Source: CAVQBP01 sp963740945 (GTDB lineage Bacteria > Bacteroidota > Ignavibacteria > Ignavibacteriales > Ignavibacteriaceae). From it: a DNA stretch of 64,000 nucleotides. The notes beneath the pieces were generated by a model that had not been told where the DNA came from, ran no database searches, and worked only from the letters and a program-made list of their open reading frames with translations. Location: positions 29,630 to 93,629 of the forward strand of contig CAVUGE010000012.1 of the NCBI GenBank assembly GCA_963740945.1. The letters run 5' to 3'. Positions 1 through 10,165 of this stretch are shown here, in pieces; within the stretch, counting starts at the first letter, position 1; each line of letters starts with the position of its first letter. The position numbers were made by a program, and so were the translations under genes.

Positions 1-471
1 CAAACGGTATTTGAAAAATACAAAAATATCCAAAGATTATAAAAACGATTATTGAATAATTAAATGACTGAATGGATGATTGATTGATCTAATGATGATT
101 GGGAAACGTGCAATCAAATGTTAAGGAATAATTTTAAATATATTTGACCGGAATATTGGAGAGGCTGTATGAATATGGTTAATACGAAACAAAAACAAAA
201 CATTTAATAACCGTTTCAATTTATCTACTGAAGGTAGACGTTTTTTCTGACTTTTCACACAGACTCTGGAGTTACTGAGTTTCGTAATAATGAAATGTTT
301 TATTGCTTTATTGTTCCATTCAGTACTAAAAAAATCACACGGAATAGCGTAGGTTTTCGACCATTTTTTTATTTCTAAGCACTCTTTTTTCATTAACCAT
401 ACATATATACTGGCTAATTGATTACTAATCCCTCAGAATCAATTTTTCATTTAAGCAATTTTAAGTATGTC
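1..471. other. Gene-poor left edge
   Basis: I see no convincing gene here. A 90-codon minus-strand frame (121-393) has no recognisable domain, no good ribosome binding site and no homology I can name. The only notable string is GACTTTTCACACAG at 249-262, which recurs at 25846-25859 and resembles the ACTTTTTAGACA-type ends of the MITE-like elements listed below. It may be a decayed end of a related element. Confidence 0.4.
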
Positions 472-2596
472 TCATTTGAGAAACACCATTTTCTTTGTTC
501 CGATGAAATTTCCGCTCCTCAACTGGTAAAAGTATATTCCGCTTGAAAGATAAACCGGATTAAACTCAACTTCATAACTTCCGGGCTGCTGCTCCTTATC
601 TACAAGTGCTGCAACTTCATTACCAAGTATATCATATATTTTCAGCGTTGTTCGCTGTGAAGACATATTTTTATTACCTAAAGAAGGAATAGTATATCTA
701 ATTTTAGTTGCCGGATTAAATGGATTCGGGTAATTCTGTGAAAGCACGTATGAATCCGGAATTGCATCATGATTTATTTCTTTTACACCGACAGTTCCTG
801 CAATTCCGCCCCCCTTAATAATAGCACCTGATGCTCCTGCAACCCATACATTATCAAAATCTGTGAAGGATACTGCCGACACACCTTCAACAGGGAGTAT
901 GCCTGGAAAAGGAGTCCAATTATCTCCTCCGTCTGTTGTGTAAAAAACACCGGCACCAACACCTACGCCGTTGTTCTCGTCAATAAATTTCAAATAAGAA
1001 ATATGTGTATCACTGCTCTGTGTATTCCATGAATCCCCGCCGTCGGTTGTTTTTAATATTAATCCTCCGGCTCCGCAAATCCACCCTATACTTTTGTTAA
1101 TAAAGAATATATGATAAAGATTTTTGGTAACACCGCTGTTAACCAGGTTCCAGCTCATCCCATAATCTGTTGTTTTATAAATTGAGCCAGCTGTGCTGGT
1201 CATAATGCCTGTAACACTATCAATAAACTTGATTGCATAAAGAGCTGCATTTGTAGGTGAAGTTGCAGCTTCCCATTTTAACCCGCCATTTGTACTCTTC
1301 AATAATGTCCCCTGATCTCCTACTGCAAGACCATTAACAGTATCAATAAAATCCAGACCGTTTATTCCCCAAATTGTTCCGGCTGTATCCGAAATCCAAT
1401 TATTACCCCCGTCAGTTGTTGAAAAAATCTTCCCTGGAAAACCGCAGGCCCATCCATGGTTTTCATCAATAAATTCTAAATAATAAAAAGCAGTGATAGG
1501 ATTGAGATCTTGAAATGACCAATGTTCTCCTCCATCTGTGGTCTTTCCTATCGTTGAATTGTTACTGACTGTCCACCCTAAATTTTGATTAATAAAATAA
1601 AGATCAAAAAGGGAATTAAATGTAGCTCCTTTACTATATTAAAGACCATGTTTCGCCGCCATCTGATGTGGATAGTAATAGTCCGTGATCACCTACAGCA
1701 AATCCATGGTTATTATCATAAAAATCAACTGCATTAATATTTAGAATGGTATGCGATGAAACTGTATCCCAGTTCATCCCTCCATCGGTTGTCCTGGCAA
1801 TTGTACCATTGTATCCAACAGCTATGCCGGTATTAGCGTCAATAAAGTCCATATCCAGAATAATATTAGATAATAACCTGGCTGCCGGATTCCATGAAAC
1901 ACCTCCATCAGTTGTTTTAAAGATTGCCCCTTTATCTGATAAACCGCCCCCGCACCACCCATTTAGCTGATCGATAAAAAAGACTGATTCTAAAGTGTTA
2001 TTGGTTCCTGTTGTTCTTGCATCCCAATGATCCCCTCCATCTGTTGTGGTAAATATTGTATTTATTGAGCCCACCACACACCCGTTATTTTGATCTGTAA
2101 AAAAGACAGAAAATAAATTATTGGTAGCCGGAACCTTCCGGGGATCCCATATAGTACCTCCGTCAGTTGTTTTATATACATTTCCCGAACTTCCTACAGC
2201 CCATCCGGTATTTTCATCAAGGAAAAACAGATCATTAAAAGCTAATGTAAAATCTACAGAATCAGGTATCCAGGTTGTCCCTGCATCTGTAGTTTTATAT
2301 ACTAAATTAGCCGCAGATGCCCAACCTACGATTGAATTAAGAAAATATAGTGAACTAAATCTCAGTTCGGAATTATTAAAATGATTACGTAAATCCCAAT
2401 TCATTCCCCCATCTGTGCTCTTGATAATTGTAGATACCTCCCCTGCAGCTATAATACTATTGGTATCGAGCATTTTTACACTCTCCATACTGCTCCCCTG
2501 CGGGAGAGGATTTTGCCACGTCCAGCCATTTTGACCGGATACTGACAAAAAAGGCACAATAATTATTAAAACCATTATGTATCTATATTTATACAT
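472..2596 (-). pseudogene. T9SS-exported YCF48/BNR-repeat surface protein, frameshifted
   Basis: A secreted beta-propeller-type protein made of repeats of about 43 residues with the signature STDGGxxW, as in YCF48/BNR-like proteins. It starts with a signal peptide (MYKYRYIMVLIIIVPFLSVSG) and ends with a type IX secretion C-terminal sorting domain of about 90 residues, beginning near YPNPFNPATKIRY and ending in a basic GTKKMVFLK tail. The gene is split near 1636. The upstream frame stops at TAG 1634-1636. The repeat continues one frame over as GATFNSLFDLYFINQNLGW and stays open to the sorting domain. Removing a single base near 1636 would join the parts into about 707 residues. It is either a fresh frameshift mutation or a sequence error. 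Family members are exported to the cell surface; the ligand or function is unknown. Confidence 0.8.
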
Positions 2597-2933
2597 AGCA
2601 ATTTCTCCTAATTAAGTATTTTTATAACAATTCGGGAAATGAAGTGGGAAATAATTTAGATTAATGGAAGGTCATTTTATTTCAATATTGTTTCAAATTT
2701 TATAAGATATGTTACATGAAAGGACAAGACCCCTCAAAATTTTGTAATATCCTAAAAAAGTTTAGTAGACTATAACAATAAAGCAATTTAACAACTCACA
2801 TTAAACAAGAATAGGTATTTGAAAGATGACATCTTTACTTTTTAAAATTAAAGTTCTACTTGAACTTACATTTTAATAAAAAATTGAAGATAATTTTTCT
2901 TTTAAAAGATGTCATCTTTACATATGCGTAGTT
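2597..2933. promoter_or_regulatory. Intergenic region with two identical 15-bp palindromes
   Basis: The spacer holds two copies of AAAGATG-N-CATCTTT, at 2822-2836 (centre A) and 2905-2919 (centre T), 83 bp apart. Each is a perfect 7+7 palindrome and the neighbouring bases (TTTAC on the right) are also shared. They lie upstream of the T9SS protein and just downstream of the hydrolase stop. They look like a paired operator or the ends of a small repeat; no T-run follows, so they are not classical terminators. Confidence 0.4.
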
Positions 2934-3668
2934 TTACTTCATTTTCCTTATTCGTACTTCAACATCTTTTGTATCTTTCATTAAATCAACGATTTTTGAT
3001 ACATCTGTATCACCATAATGGTATGGATAGAGGATTTTAGGTTTAAATGATTTTGCAGCATCTGCAACCATTTCAGGAGTCATAGTATAAGGTAGGTTCA
3101 TCGGCAGAAAAGCAATATCAATCCCTTCTAATGATTTCATTTCCGGAGTATTCTCAGTATCGCCTGCTATATATACCTTCTTATCACCAAAATGGATAAC
3201 ATAACCATTACCGTCTCCTTTTTTATGAAAAGGTTCGCCGTTATCTCTTTTATGAACAATATTATAAGCCGGTACTGCTTCTATTTTAATTCCTTTGATA
3301 GTTTGAACATCACCATTGTTCATGACAATACCGTCCGGTATTTTTTCCGTACAGGCTTGAGTTAGAATTACAGTTGTATTTTTAGTTCTGATTTTTTCAA
3401 CAGCAGCCGGGTCGCAATGGTCTCCATGTTCATGTGTTATAAGAATTATATCAGCTTTGGGTAGGGTTGAATAATCTGCTAATTTGCTGAAAGGATCAAC
3501 TTGAATGACCATATCGTTAAAAGTAAAGATTAATGATGCATGCCCGATAAAAGTAATTATCAAATTACCTCCGGAACTAGATATCGTATCTTTTTCAAAT
3601 TGCTGTTGTGCAAATGATGAAATCATTCCAAAGACAATAAAAACAAAAACGAAAATTACTCTACGCAT
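2934..3668 (-). CDS. Periplasmic metallo-beta-lactamase-fold hydrolase (UlaG/UPF0173-like)
   Basis: A 244-residue metal-dependent hydrolase of the UlaG/UPF0173 branch of the metallo-beta-lactamase fold. A signal peptide spans residues 1-20 (MRRVIFVFVFIVFGMISSFA). The zinc motif THEHGDH is at residues 78-84 and a second metal-site motif, AGDTE, follows in the middle of the protein. I start it at ATG 3668, which has ATAAAGGAG just upstream. A longer frame begins 31 codons earlier, but that extension is only the translated hexamer repeat (alternating K and F) and would hide the signal peptide. The substrate cannot be told from sequence; relatives act on lactone or phosphodiester bonds. Confidence 0.85.
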   Translation of the reverse strand: MRRVIFVFVFIVFGMISSFAQQQFEKDTISSSGGNLIITFIGHASLIFTFNDMVIQVDPFSKLADYSTLPKADIILITHEHGDHCDPAAVEKIRTKNTTVILTQACTEKIPDGIVMNNGDVQTIKGIKIEAVPAYNIVHKRDNGEPFHKKGDGNGYVIHFGDKKVYIAGDTENTPEMKSLEGIDIAFLPMNLPYTMTPEMVADAAKSFKPKILYPYHYGDTDVSKIVDLMKDTKDVEVRIRKMK

Positions 3669-3681
3669 ATTTTCTCCTTTA

Positions 3682-3786
3682 TTAAACTTAAACTTAAACT
3701 TACACTTAAACTTGAACTTGAACTTAAACTTGTTTACCTGCCAGGAACTTGTTCTTTGCACTTACACTTGAACTTGAACTTACACT
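3682..3786. repeat. Degenerate hexanucleotide tract (AACTTA/AACTTG)
   Basis: Tandem variants of AACTTA, AACTTG and CACTTA, period 6, fill the gap between the hybrid regulator and the hydrolase. A related tract, dominated by CTTGCTCTTG, lies at 37675-37835. The period is a multiple of 3, so on the minus strand it encodes an uninterrupted KFKFKF peptide and misleads start-site prediction for the hydrolase. Confidence 0.8.
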
Positions 3787-3792
3787 TCCTCC

Positions 3793-6700
3793 CTACTTCT
3801 TCTTATACTCCATAGGTGTACACCCATATATTTCTTGAAAAGATTTTGTAAAATAAGATTGAGAATTAAAACCTACCTTATATGCTATCTCAGCCATATT
3901 TCCGGCATCCTGCTTAATCATTTCAGCCGCCTTTTGCAGCCGGTAGGAACGTATGAACTCACTTGTAGATTTATTTGTAACGGCTTTAATTTTTCTGTGG
4001 ACCTGCGTTCTGCTCATTCCTATTTCTTTGCAAAGATTTTCTATACTAAAATTTTCGTCTTCAATTTTTTCCTCAATAATTTTAGTTAATTTTTCGATAA
4101 AGATTTTCTGGCTTGAAGGAACAATTACCTCCATAGGCTTTAATATCATTTCAGATTGGAACTTCTCCCTGATCTGCTTTCTAACCTGTATAAGATTTTT
4201 TACTCTTGTTCTTAATTCTATTGTATTAAATGGTTTTATTAAATAATCATCGGCACCCGTTTCCAATCCCTCAATCTTGTTTTCAAGTGATGCCTTTGCA
4301 GTTAAGAGTATTACAGGAATATGACTGGTCTTAATGTTGTTTTTTAATTCTCTGCACAACCGGTAACCATCCATATTGGGCATCATTATATCGCTTATCA
4401 CCATATCCGGAATAATCTCCTCCGCAAGTTCCAATCCTTTTTTCCCGTCTTCGGCTTCAACTATGGAATAATCATTTTCAAGCTGCTCGCAAATAAAGTT
4501 TCTTAAATCAAAATGATCCTCAACTATTAATATAATGCTTGACTCTCCGGAGGATGATTTCCTTGAATGTTCCTCTTTTATTTCAAGGTCATCTGCATTT
4601 ATGAGCTTCATGTCTTCAATGATTTCTTCAGTATTGCTTTCAGGTAATTCAATTATTTGGTCTTTAGAAAAATGGTCTCTCCCTAAGGGAATTTTTATTT
4701 TGAAAATTGTTTCAAGACCGGCACTTTCAACATTCACCTCACCATGATGCAGTTCGATGAAATCTTTCACTAGAGCTAATCCAATACCCGTTCCCTCATA
4801 ATTCCTGGTTGTACTGCTGTCAACCTGGTAAAAACGATCGAAGATATGGGGCAAATGTTCTGCCGGTATCCCGATTCCGGTATTTCTAATTTTTATTTGA
4901 GTGTAATTAATATCCGGACTCAAATCAATAAAAATATTTTCTCCTCCCGGAGTAAATTTAAATGCATTTGAAAGTAAATTATATATAACTGTCTCCATTT
5001 TATCCCTGTCAATATATACAAACAATTCTTCCATTCCCGTTGAAGTTGTAAGTGGAAGGTTATTAAACCTGAATTTAATATTGCGCTGCTCTGCAAGAGA
5101 TAAAAATGAGGAAGCGGTTCTTCTTATAAATTTTACAAGACCGGTTTTTTGTACCTGCACATTCACGTTGCCTGCTTCGAGCTTTGACAGCTCAAGCATC
5201 TGGTTTATCAAATGCAGAAGTCTCCTTGCATTCTTTTTCATTATATTAAAATCAGAAGTTTCACTTCCTGGCTTCTTTAAATACCTTTCAAGAATTCCCA
5301 GAATTAAAGTCAACGGGGTACGGAATTCATGTGAGATATTTGCAAAGAAACGGGACTTCAGATGGTCAAGTTCTTTCAGCTTTTCTGTTTGTTCCCTTAT
5401 TGTAGCAGTTCGTTCCAGGATAATATTTTCAAGCTGATGGGTTCTTTTTTCTAATTGACGAACACGAATTTTAACAATAGCAAAGACAACTGTTCCTATG
5501 AATAGTAGATAGAGCAAATATGCCCACCAGCTTTGAAACCAGGGAGGTAAAATTTCAAAAGCAAAAGTATCTTCCCTGCTTAAATGGTCATAAATATTTT
5601 TAGCGCGCACATGAAATGTATATCTCCCTGCCGGAATGCCGGTATAATCTTTATCGTTTTTCGAAAACCAGCCTGACCAATTTTTATCATATCCATCAAG
5701 CTTGACTTGAAAAATATTGTCTGATGCGTCATCATAACTGGATGCAGCAAATTCAAACCGGAGTGAATTATTTTTATATTCGATTTCCGGTTTATAGAAA
5801 ACAGAAGAGATGTTGCCTTTGTAAAAAACAGAATCTGTAGAAATTCCTGTTACACGGCGGACTATTGCAGAATAATCCGAATCATATTTCTTTTTTATGT
5901 AAGGAGAATACCTTGCTATTCCTTCGGAGCCGCCAATCCACACAACGCCATTTTTTTCAGGGTAAATGACATACGAATTGCCAAGGTCATTAATTCGTGA
6001 AAGAGGAGTATCTTCCCAATGATATTTCCCGTCAGATTGTAAAACTGCCTTTCCCTGTATTGTTTTCCCATTTTGCTTTGCTATTATCCATACATTATTA
6101 TCATTGTCCTCGCATATATAATCAATCTCACTTGATGTATCTGCAAAAATATATCCAAAGGTTGTGTCAGGTAAAAAATATTTTTTTTCTGTATCGAAAT
6201 AGCGCAAACCTTTCATTGTCCCAAAGAAAGTTTTTCCATCAATTATTGCAGGAGCTGTTAATCCTGATGGAAGGCCGTATTCTTTTCCATAATGCGTAAA
6301 GTGAACCTCCATTTGTGGTGTATGCTTATTTAAAATCTGCATCTTGATATTTACTTTAAATATCCCTTCGTATTCAGTTCCGCACCAGAGTGAACCATCT
6401 GGATTTTCAGTAATTGCAATTATCCGCAGATTTATACCCGGCACCGGCGGTATTTCAATCCATTTATTATCAATAAACTCTAATCCTGCAAACCCCTCAA
6501 TCAAGGTAACGTATACTCTGTTGGTATCAATATTAGAATGGTAAAGCCGTTTTGACGGGAAATTACTTATTTTAATCGCATTATTACTATTAATTTCATA
6601 AACAGCATCCTGAGTTCCGGCAAGCAGCCTGTCGTTAGCTGTTATTAGAGAAAATGATAAGGTAGCTATACCGTTAACATGCTTGAATTTCGGGAAAGGA

Positions 6701-7833
6701 AACTCCTTCTGATCCAGATAATATACACCCCGATCTGCAGTAGAATAGAGCTTTCCATTGTATCTAATTATTGATTCGACAAAGCTGTCCATTCCCGATA
6801 TATCTTTAAAGCGGGAAACAGGGGATGGTGTTTCAACTCTTGCTATACCGTTATTTAAGCCTAACCAGAGTCCACCCTGCTTATCGGCAAAAAGATGGAG
6901 AACTAATTCATTCCGTAATCCTGAAGCTTTATTTACTATTTGACAAAGCCTCCCCTCTTTATTTAAAATAACAACACCCTGGTTGGTTGCAAAAGCTAAA
7001 AATCCATCCTGCAGATTTACTGCATGAAATATTTTATGTTCCAATAAAAAATTATCAGTTTCTGTTTTAAATCTTTCTATTCTTCTCCCGTCATAAATAA
7101 ATAAACCATAAGCAAATGTACAAATAACAAACCGTGAGTTGTCCAAAGAGAACATATGACTTATTCTTTTGCCGGCGAACAGGCTTCCACCTGGCAATAG
7201 GTGTAAAGAATCATTTTTCATTTCTAATAAACCGATATCACGCTGTTCAATGTATAAGGTATTATTAAAAATAAAGGAAGCATCAAATTGGTGCTTAGAA
7301 CTCCAGACTTTTACTTTACCATTATGAAGCCTGAAAAAATAGTTCCGGGTTCTTAAATAAATTGAATCCTTATTAGAAAGTATCTCATAAACATCGTGGA
7401 AATCCCGGTTTTGTTCAGGTATATAATTAAGAAGAGAAACAAATTTTAATTCACCTGTACTATCAGGTTTAAGGAAACCGAAATCACCTTCTGCACCAAC
7501 GTAAACAGTATCATTAATCAAACAGAGTGATCTTGCAAGTGTTTTGTTAAATGTAGGAATTAAACGCCAGGAAACTCCGTCATAAACAAGGACACCTTTA
7601 TTATTCCCGGAATAGATCAGCCCCCGCTTATCCTGAATAATAGAAAAATTCTGTATCTCAGCATTGTAATCTGTAGGACTGAAATTCTGAATATAAGGTA
7701 AGCCGTTTTCTTTCCATTGAATAGAAGAAGAATCAGTTGTACCATCGCTTTTTATAATACTTTGTTGAGCAAAGCATACAGCTTGAAAAATAAATACAAA
7801 AAGACAAATCCGGGAAAAAAGAAATAGTCTCAT
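3793..7833 (-). CDS. Hybrid two-component system sensor/regulator (HTCS)
   Basis: A one-protein signalling system of 1346 residues. In order: signal peptide (1-22); a periplasmic two-component propeller sensor of Reg_prop-type repeats (about 40-680, for example GGLWLGLNNGI); a Y_Y_Y domain (about 685-765); one transmembrane helix (about 770-790, YLLYLLFIGTVVFAIV); a HisKA domain with phosphoacceptor H835 in HEFRTPL; a HATPase domain with GIGIP and GTGIGLAL; a receiver with phosphoacceptor D1148 in SDIMMPNMDGY; and a C-terminal AraC-type DNA-binding domain (about 1240-1346). All catalytic residues are present. In Bacteroidota such proteins sense oligosaccharides and switch on sugar-uptake genes. 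No obvious glycan locus adjoins it here, so the ligand is unknown. Confidence 0.95.
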   Translation of the reverse strand: MRLFLFSRICLFVFIFQAVCFAQQSIIKSDGTTDSSSIQWKENGLPYIQNFSPTDYNAEIQNFSIIQDKRGLIYSGNNKGVLVYDGVSWRLIPTFNKTLARSLCLINDTVYVGAEGDFGFLKPDSTGELKFVSLLNYIPEQNRDFHDVYEILSNKDSIYLRTRNYFFRLHNGKVKVWSSKHQFDASFIFNNTLYIEQRDIGLLEMKNDSLHLLPGGSLFAGKRISHMFSLDNSRFVICTFAYGLFIYDGRRIERFKTETDNFLLEHKIFHAVNLQDGFLAFATNQGVVILNKEGRLCQIVNKASGLRNELVLHLFADKQGGLWLGLNNGIARVETPSPVSRFKDISGMDSFVESIIRYNGKLYSTADRGVYYLDQKEFPFPKFKHVNGIATLSFSLITANDRLLAGTQDAVYEINSNNAIKISNFPSKRLYHSNIDTNRVYVTLIEGFAGLEFIDNKWIEIPPVPGINLRIIAITENPDGSLWCGTEYEGIFKVNIKMQILNKHTPQMEVHFTHYGKEYGLPSGLTAPAIIDGKTFFGTMKGLRYFDTEKKYFLPDTTFGYIFADTSSEIDYICEDNDNNVWIIAKQNGKTIQGKAVLQSDGKYHWEDTPLSRINDLGNSYVIYPEKNGVVWIGGSEGIARYSPYIKKKYDSDYSAIVRRVTGISTDSVFYKGNISSVFYKPEIEYKNNSLRFEFAASSYDDASDNIFQVKLDGYDKNWSGWFSKNDKDYTGIPAGRYTFHVRAKNIYDHLSREDTFAFEILPPWFQSWWAYLLYLLFIGTVVFAIVKIRVRQLEKRTHQLENIILERTATIREQTEKLKELDHLKSRFFANISHEFRTPLTLILGILERYLKKPGSETSDFNIMKKNARRLLHLINQMLELSKLEAGNVNVQVQKTGLVKFIRRTASSFLSLAEQRNIKFRFNNLPLTTSTGMEELFVYIDRDKMETVIYNLLSNAFKFTPGGENIFIDLSPDINYTQIKIRNTGIGIPAEHLPHIFDRFYQVDSSTTRNYEGTGIGLALVKDFIELHHGEVNVESAGLETIFKIKIPLGRDHFSKDQIIELPESNTEEIIEDMKLINADDLEIKEEHSRKSSSGESSIILIVEDHFDLRNFICEQLENDYSIVEAEDGKKGLELAEEIIPDMVISDIMMPNMDGYRLCRELKNNIKTSHIPVILLTAKASLENKIEGLETGADDYLIKPFNTIELRTRVKNLIQVRKQIREKFQSEMILKPMEVIVPSSQKIFIEKLTKIIEEKIEDENFSIENLCKEIGMSRTQVHRKIKAVTNKSTSEFIRSYRLQKAAEMIKQDAGNMAEIAYKVGFNSQSYFTKSFQEIYGCTPMEYKKK

Positions 7834-8149
7834 TAAAAATAAGTTCTTTTAATCGCAATAAATGGATGTTTATACTAATTAAATAATTTTAATTATCAGT
7901 AGCAAGAAGAAGGTAATTAAAATTCTAAATTGCAAATGATGGACTTCAGCCTTAAATCTAAGAAAAAATCTCTTAAAATGGATTCTGTGAACTTTCTCCT
8001 ACTATTCATTAAAGCTTCAAATATATCTCAGATACGCTCTACATACGCTCCACATACGCTCCACATACGATTTACCCATACATTCAAGGAAAGAGTGAAT
8101 GATGGAATAGTTGAATAGTGAAATGGTGGAATGTAAATAAACTGGAAAA
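7834..8149. other. Intergenic, short tandem repeat
   Basis: No gene seen. Around 8035-8070 there are three tandem copies of an 11-bp unit, ACATACGCTCC. It probably holds the promoter of the hybrid regulator, but I cannot place it with confidence. Confidence 0.4.
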
Positions 8150-8778
8150 TTACGATTTTTTAAAGAGTAAACTCAATATTCTGGGGATTGTTGTTATTTC
8201 ATCATTGTCGAAAAATTCATTGATAACTGTAATTTCAAAACCATGTTTTTTTGCTGACCGGAAAAAATCCGAAAGGTTATGAATGAAACATGTTAAGATT
8301 TCAATTCCTTTTTCTGTTTCAAACCTTGCTTTTGAGCCTAGGTACTGTTTGAAAGGATGCAGTTCACCTATATATACATAGCCTTCCGGAGCTATTACTT
8401 TTGAAACTTCTTTAAATATATTATCAAGATTTTCAATATGCTCAAGTACAAGACTGAATATCATAAGATCATATTGACATTTATAAAATCCCAGCTTTTT
8501 GTAATGTCCGCATGAAGAAATTTAACTTTACCAGACTTTACTTTTTCCTTTGCTCTTGCAAGCATTTCTTCTGAGAAATCAACGGCAGTAACTCGTTTCG
8601 CAATTGTTATTAACCATTCAGTGTTTTTTCCCGTGCCGCAGCCTACTTCCAGGCATGTATTAAATTGAAATATTTGCTAAAGTTTTTCGTAATGCATTCG
8701 GCCTCCATGTCACGGGTTTTGTTATCAATATTATCATATTGTTTCGACCAGAGATCATAGGCTTTTTTTGTATCCATA
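8150..8778 (-). pseudogene. SAM-dependent class I methyltransferase, multiply frameshifted
   Basis: The start MDTKKAYDLWSKQYDN, the SAM-binding motif LEVGCGTGKN, the DFSEEML strand and IFSLVLEHI are all recognisable class I (UbiE/Methyltransf_11-type) methyltransferase pieces, but they lie in different frames. I count at least three indels: near 8685, near 8660 (before CLEVGCG) and near 8490 (an A run before KLGFYKCQYDL). Only the last 104 residues (8150-8464) form a sizeable open frame. It lies 3 bp after the VOC gene, so it was the last gene of an operon with NAT and VOC. Substrate unknown. Confidence 0.75.
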
Positions 8779-8781
8779 GTT

Positions 8782-9156
8782 TTATTTGGGTTCCTGGTAA
8801 AGTCCTAAAATATTTCCGGCGGGATCACTAAACCTTGCAGTAATTTCCGGGAAGTCAGCTCCAACAGGCTGAATAATTTTACCTCCGTTAGATTCAATTT
8901 TTTTTATTGTATCTTCAACATTATCCACCATAATATAAATCAATATGCCAATTTCAGCTGCCGGTTTTCTTTTAGTCACCCATGTCCCGCTTACCTCATT
9001 TACACCATCGTCAAATGCAATTGCACCATCTCCTCTTTTCCGGATATTCCATCCAAAAACTTTTTGATAAAATGAAGAAGATATAGTTATATCGAGTGCT
9101 GGCATTTCTAAATAACAAATCTTCCCGTTCCCTATTGTCGGATTATCATTTTGCAT
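8782..9156 (-). CDS. VOC-family protein (glyoxalase/bleomycin resistance-like)
   Basis: A 124-residue single-domain vicinal-oxygen-chelate protein. Typical features are the opening strand ICYLEMPALDI, the helix SSFYQKVFGWNI and the closing RFSDPAGNILGLYQE with its metal-ligand glutamate near the C-terminus. Such proteins work as dimers and can isomerise, dioxygenate or bind small molecules. Nothing shows which applies here. It is 26 bp downstream of the arylamine N-acetyltransferase on the same strand, so the two are probably co-transcribed. Confidence 0.85.
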   Translation of the reverse strand: MQNDNPTIGNGKICYLEMPALDITISSSFYQKVFGWNIRKRGDGAIAFDDGVNEVSGTWVTKRKPAAEIGILIYIMVDNVEDTIKKIESNGGKIIQPVGADFPEITARFSDPAGNILGLYQEPK

Positions 9157-9182
9157 TTATTCCTCTTCTTTTTTATACATAT

Positions 9183-9944
9183 TTACATTACAATATTAAA
9201 ATATTTCTTTAACATAAAATTAAATTCTTCTTTGCTTTCAATGGAAGTTTTGACTTTTGAAACACCTTCCGTAATTGTTAATGAATCGTTACTCAAAGTA
9301 ATCCTTCCCGTTTCTGTGGCAATAGTGCAGAGCATTCTTGTTCTGAAATGTGAGGTTGGACTGTCCTGCTGAAAATCGCACATATCCTTGTAATCAATTA
9401 ATTGCCTTGGCAAAATTGAAAAGCAATATTGAGGCTCCTCGTTATCACCATCTTTCCTATGCAGTTCAAAGACATCTCTTTGAGCCTGCAGAATCCGGTA
9501 ATGACCGCTTACATCATGAATTTCTCCATCGGGAATTTCTATCGGAATACGAAATGAATCGCCGAAGCCGACATCTACAAGATAATCCTTAACTGTTTGT
9601 CCGTTTGGAAGATGAACAAGCAATGTCATATGGTCGAATTCCTTGCCGAAATCCTTTTTCCCGGAATTAAAGACACGTGCAGATAACATATCAGCTTTAA
9701 ATCCAAGCGAGGTTAGTAGCCAGTGAAAAAGTCCGTTTAATTCGTAGCAGAATCCGCCCCGTTTCGTTGGAATTATTTTATTGTAGATTTTATTAAGGTC
9801 CAGTTCAATTCTTTTGTTAGGAATATCCAGATCTTCAAAAGGAATTGAAAGCAAATGCCGAATCTGCAGTTCGGTTAAAAATTCAAGAAAAGGATTCTTT
9901 ATTTGATCAATACCTAATCTTTTCAAGTACGGTTCTAATTGCAC
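9183..9944 (-). CDS. nat: Arylamine N-acetyltransferase
   Basis: A 253-residue enzyme that transfers acetyl groups from acetyl-CoA to arylamines or hydrazines through a cysteine intermediate. The catalytic triad is visible: C66 in RGGFCYELN, H105 in EFDHMTL and D124 in LVDVGFGD. The N-terminal IPFEDLDI signature is also normal. It is the first gene of a three-gene run with the VOC protein and the broken methyltransferase. The biological substrate is unknown; a detoxification role is only a guess from family members. Confidence 0.92.
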   Translation of the reverse strand: MQLEPYLKRLGIDQIKNPFLEFLTELQIRHLLSIPFEDLDIPNKRIELDLNKIYNKIIPTKRGGFCYELNGLFHWLLTSLGFKADMLSARVFNSGKKDFGKEFDHMTLLVHLPNGQTVKDYLVDVGFGDSFRIPIEIPDGEIHDVSGHYRILQAQRDVFELHRKDGDNEEPQYCFSILPRQLIDYKDMCDFQQDSPTSHFRTRMLCTIATETGRITLSNDSLTITEGVSKVKTSIESKEEFNFMLKKYFNIVM

Positions 9945-10165
9945 AGTTCCTTTGCTTCTTTTTTCTATTATATTAAAAATAATAAAAATTTATTCTATTG
10001 TCCTTTTTTACACTGGTTCACTATTCAATGGAAATCTAGTATGATACCGGGCAAATAATCTTGTGGATATCTTTTATCCCAACTAAAAAATCCCCCTTCT
10101 GGAATAGTTTTAGAATAGAGGTTATTGGTGATTGCATTTTGCGAAACGGAGTTTCGCGTTACAAA
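9945..10165. repeat. Intergenic with GCGAAAC palindrome
   Basis: No gene seen. A perfect stem, GCGAAACGGAGTTTCGC (10141-10157), lies just after the stop of the sensor kinase. The same element in the other orientation is at 22714-22730, with matching flanking bases (GTTAC/GTAAC), so this is a dispersed repeat family as well as a possible terminator stem. Confidence 0.6.

Noticed and set aside
121..393. 90-codon minus-strand frame, possibly a transposase remnant
   Set aside because: No recognisable domain, no ribosome site, and no inverted ends found around it.
3669..3761. Upstream start for the metallo-beta-lactamase-fold protein
   Set aside because: The extension is the translated hexamer tract (KFKFKF) and would place the signal peptide inside the protein; a good ribosome site precedes ATG 3668.
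3953..6943. Several + strand frames inside the hybrid regulator
   Set aside because: Shadows of the strongly coding 1346-residue gene on the other strand; no domains.
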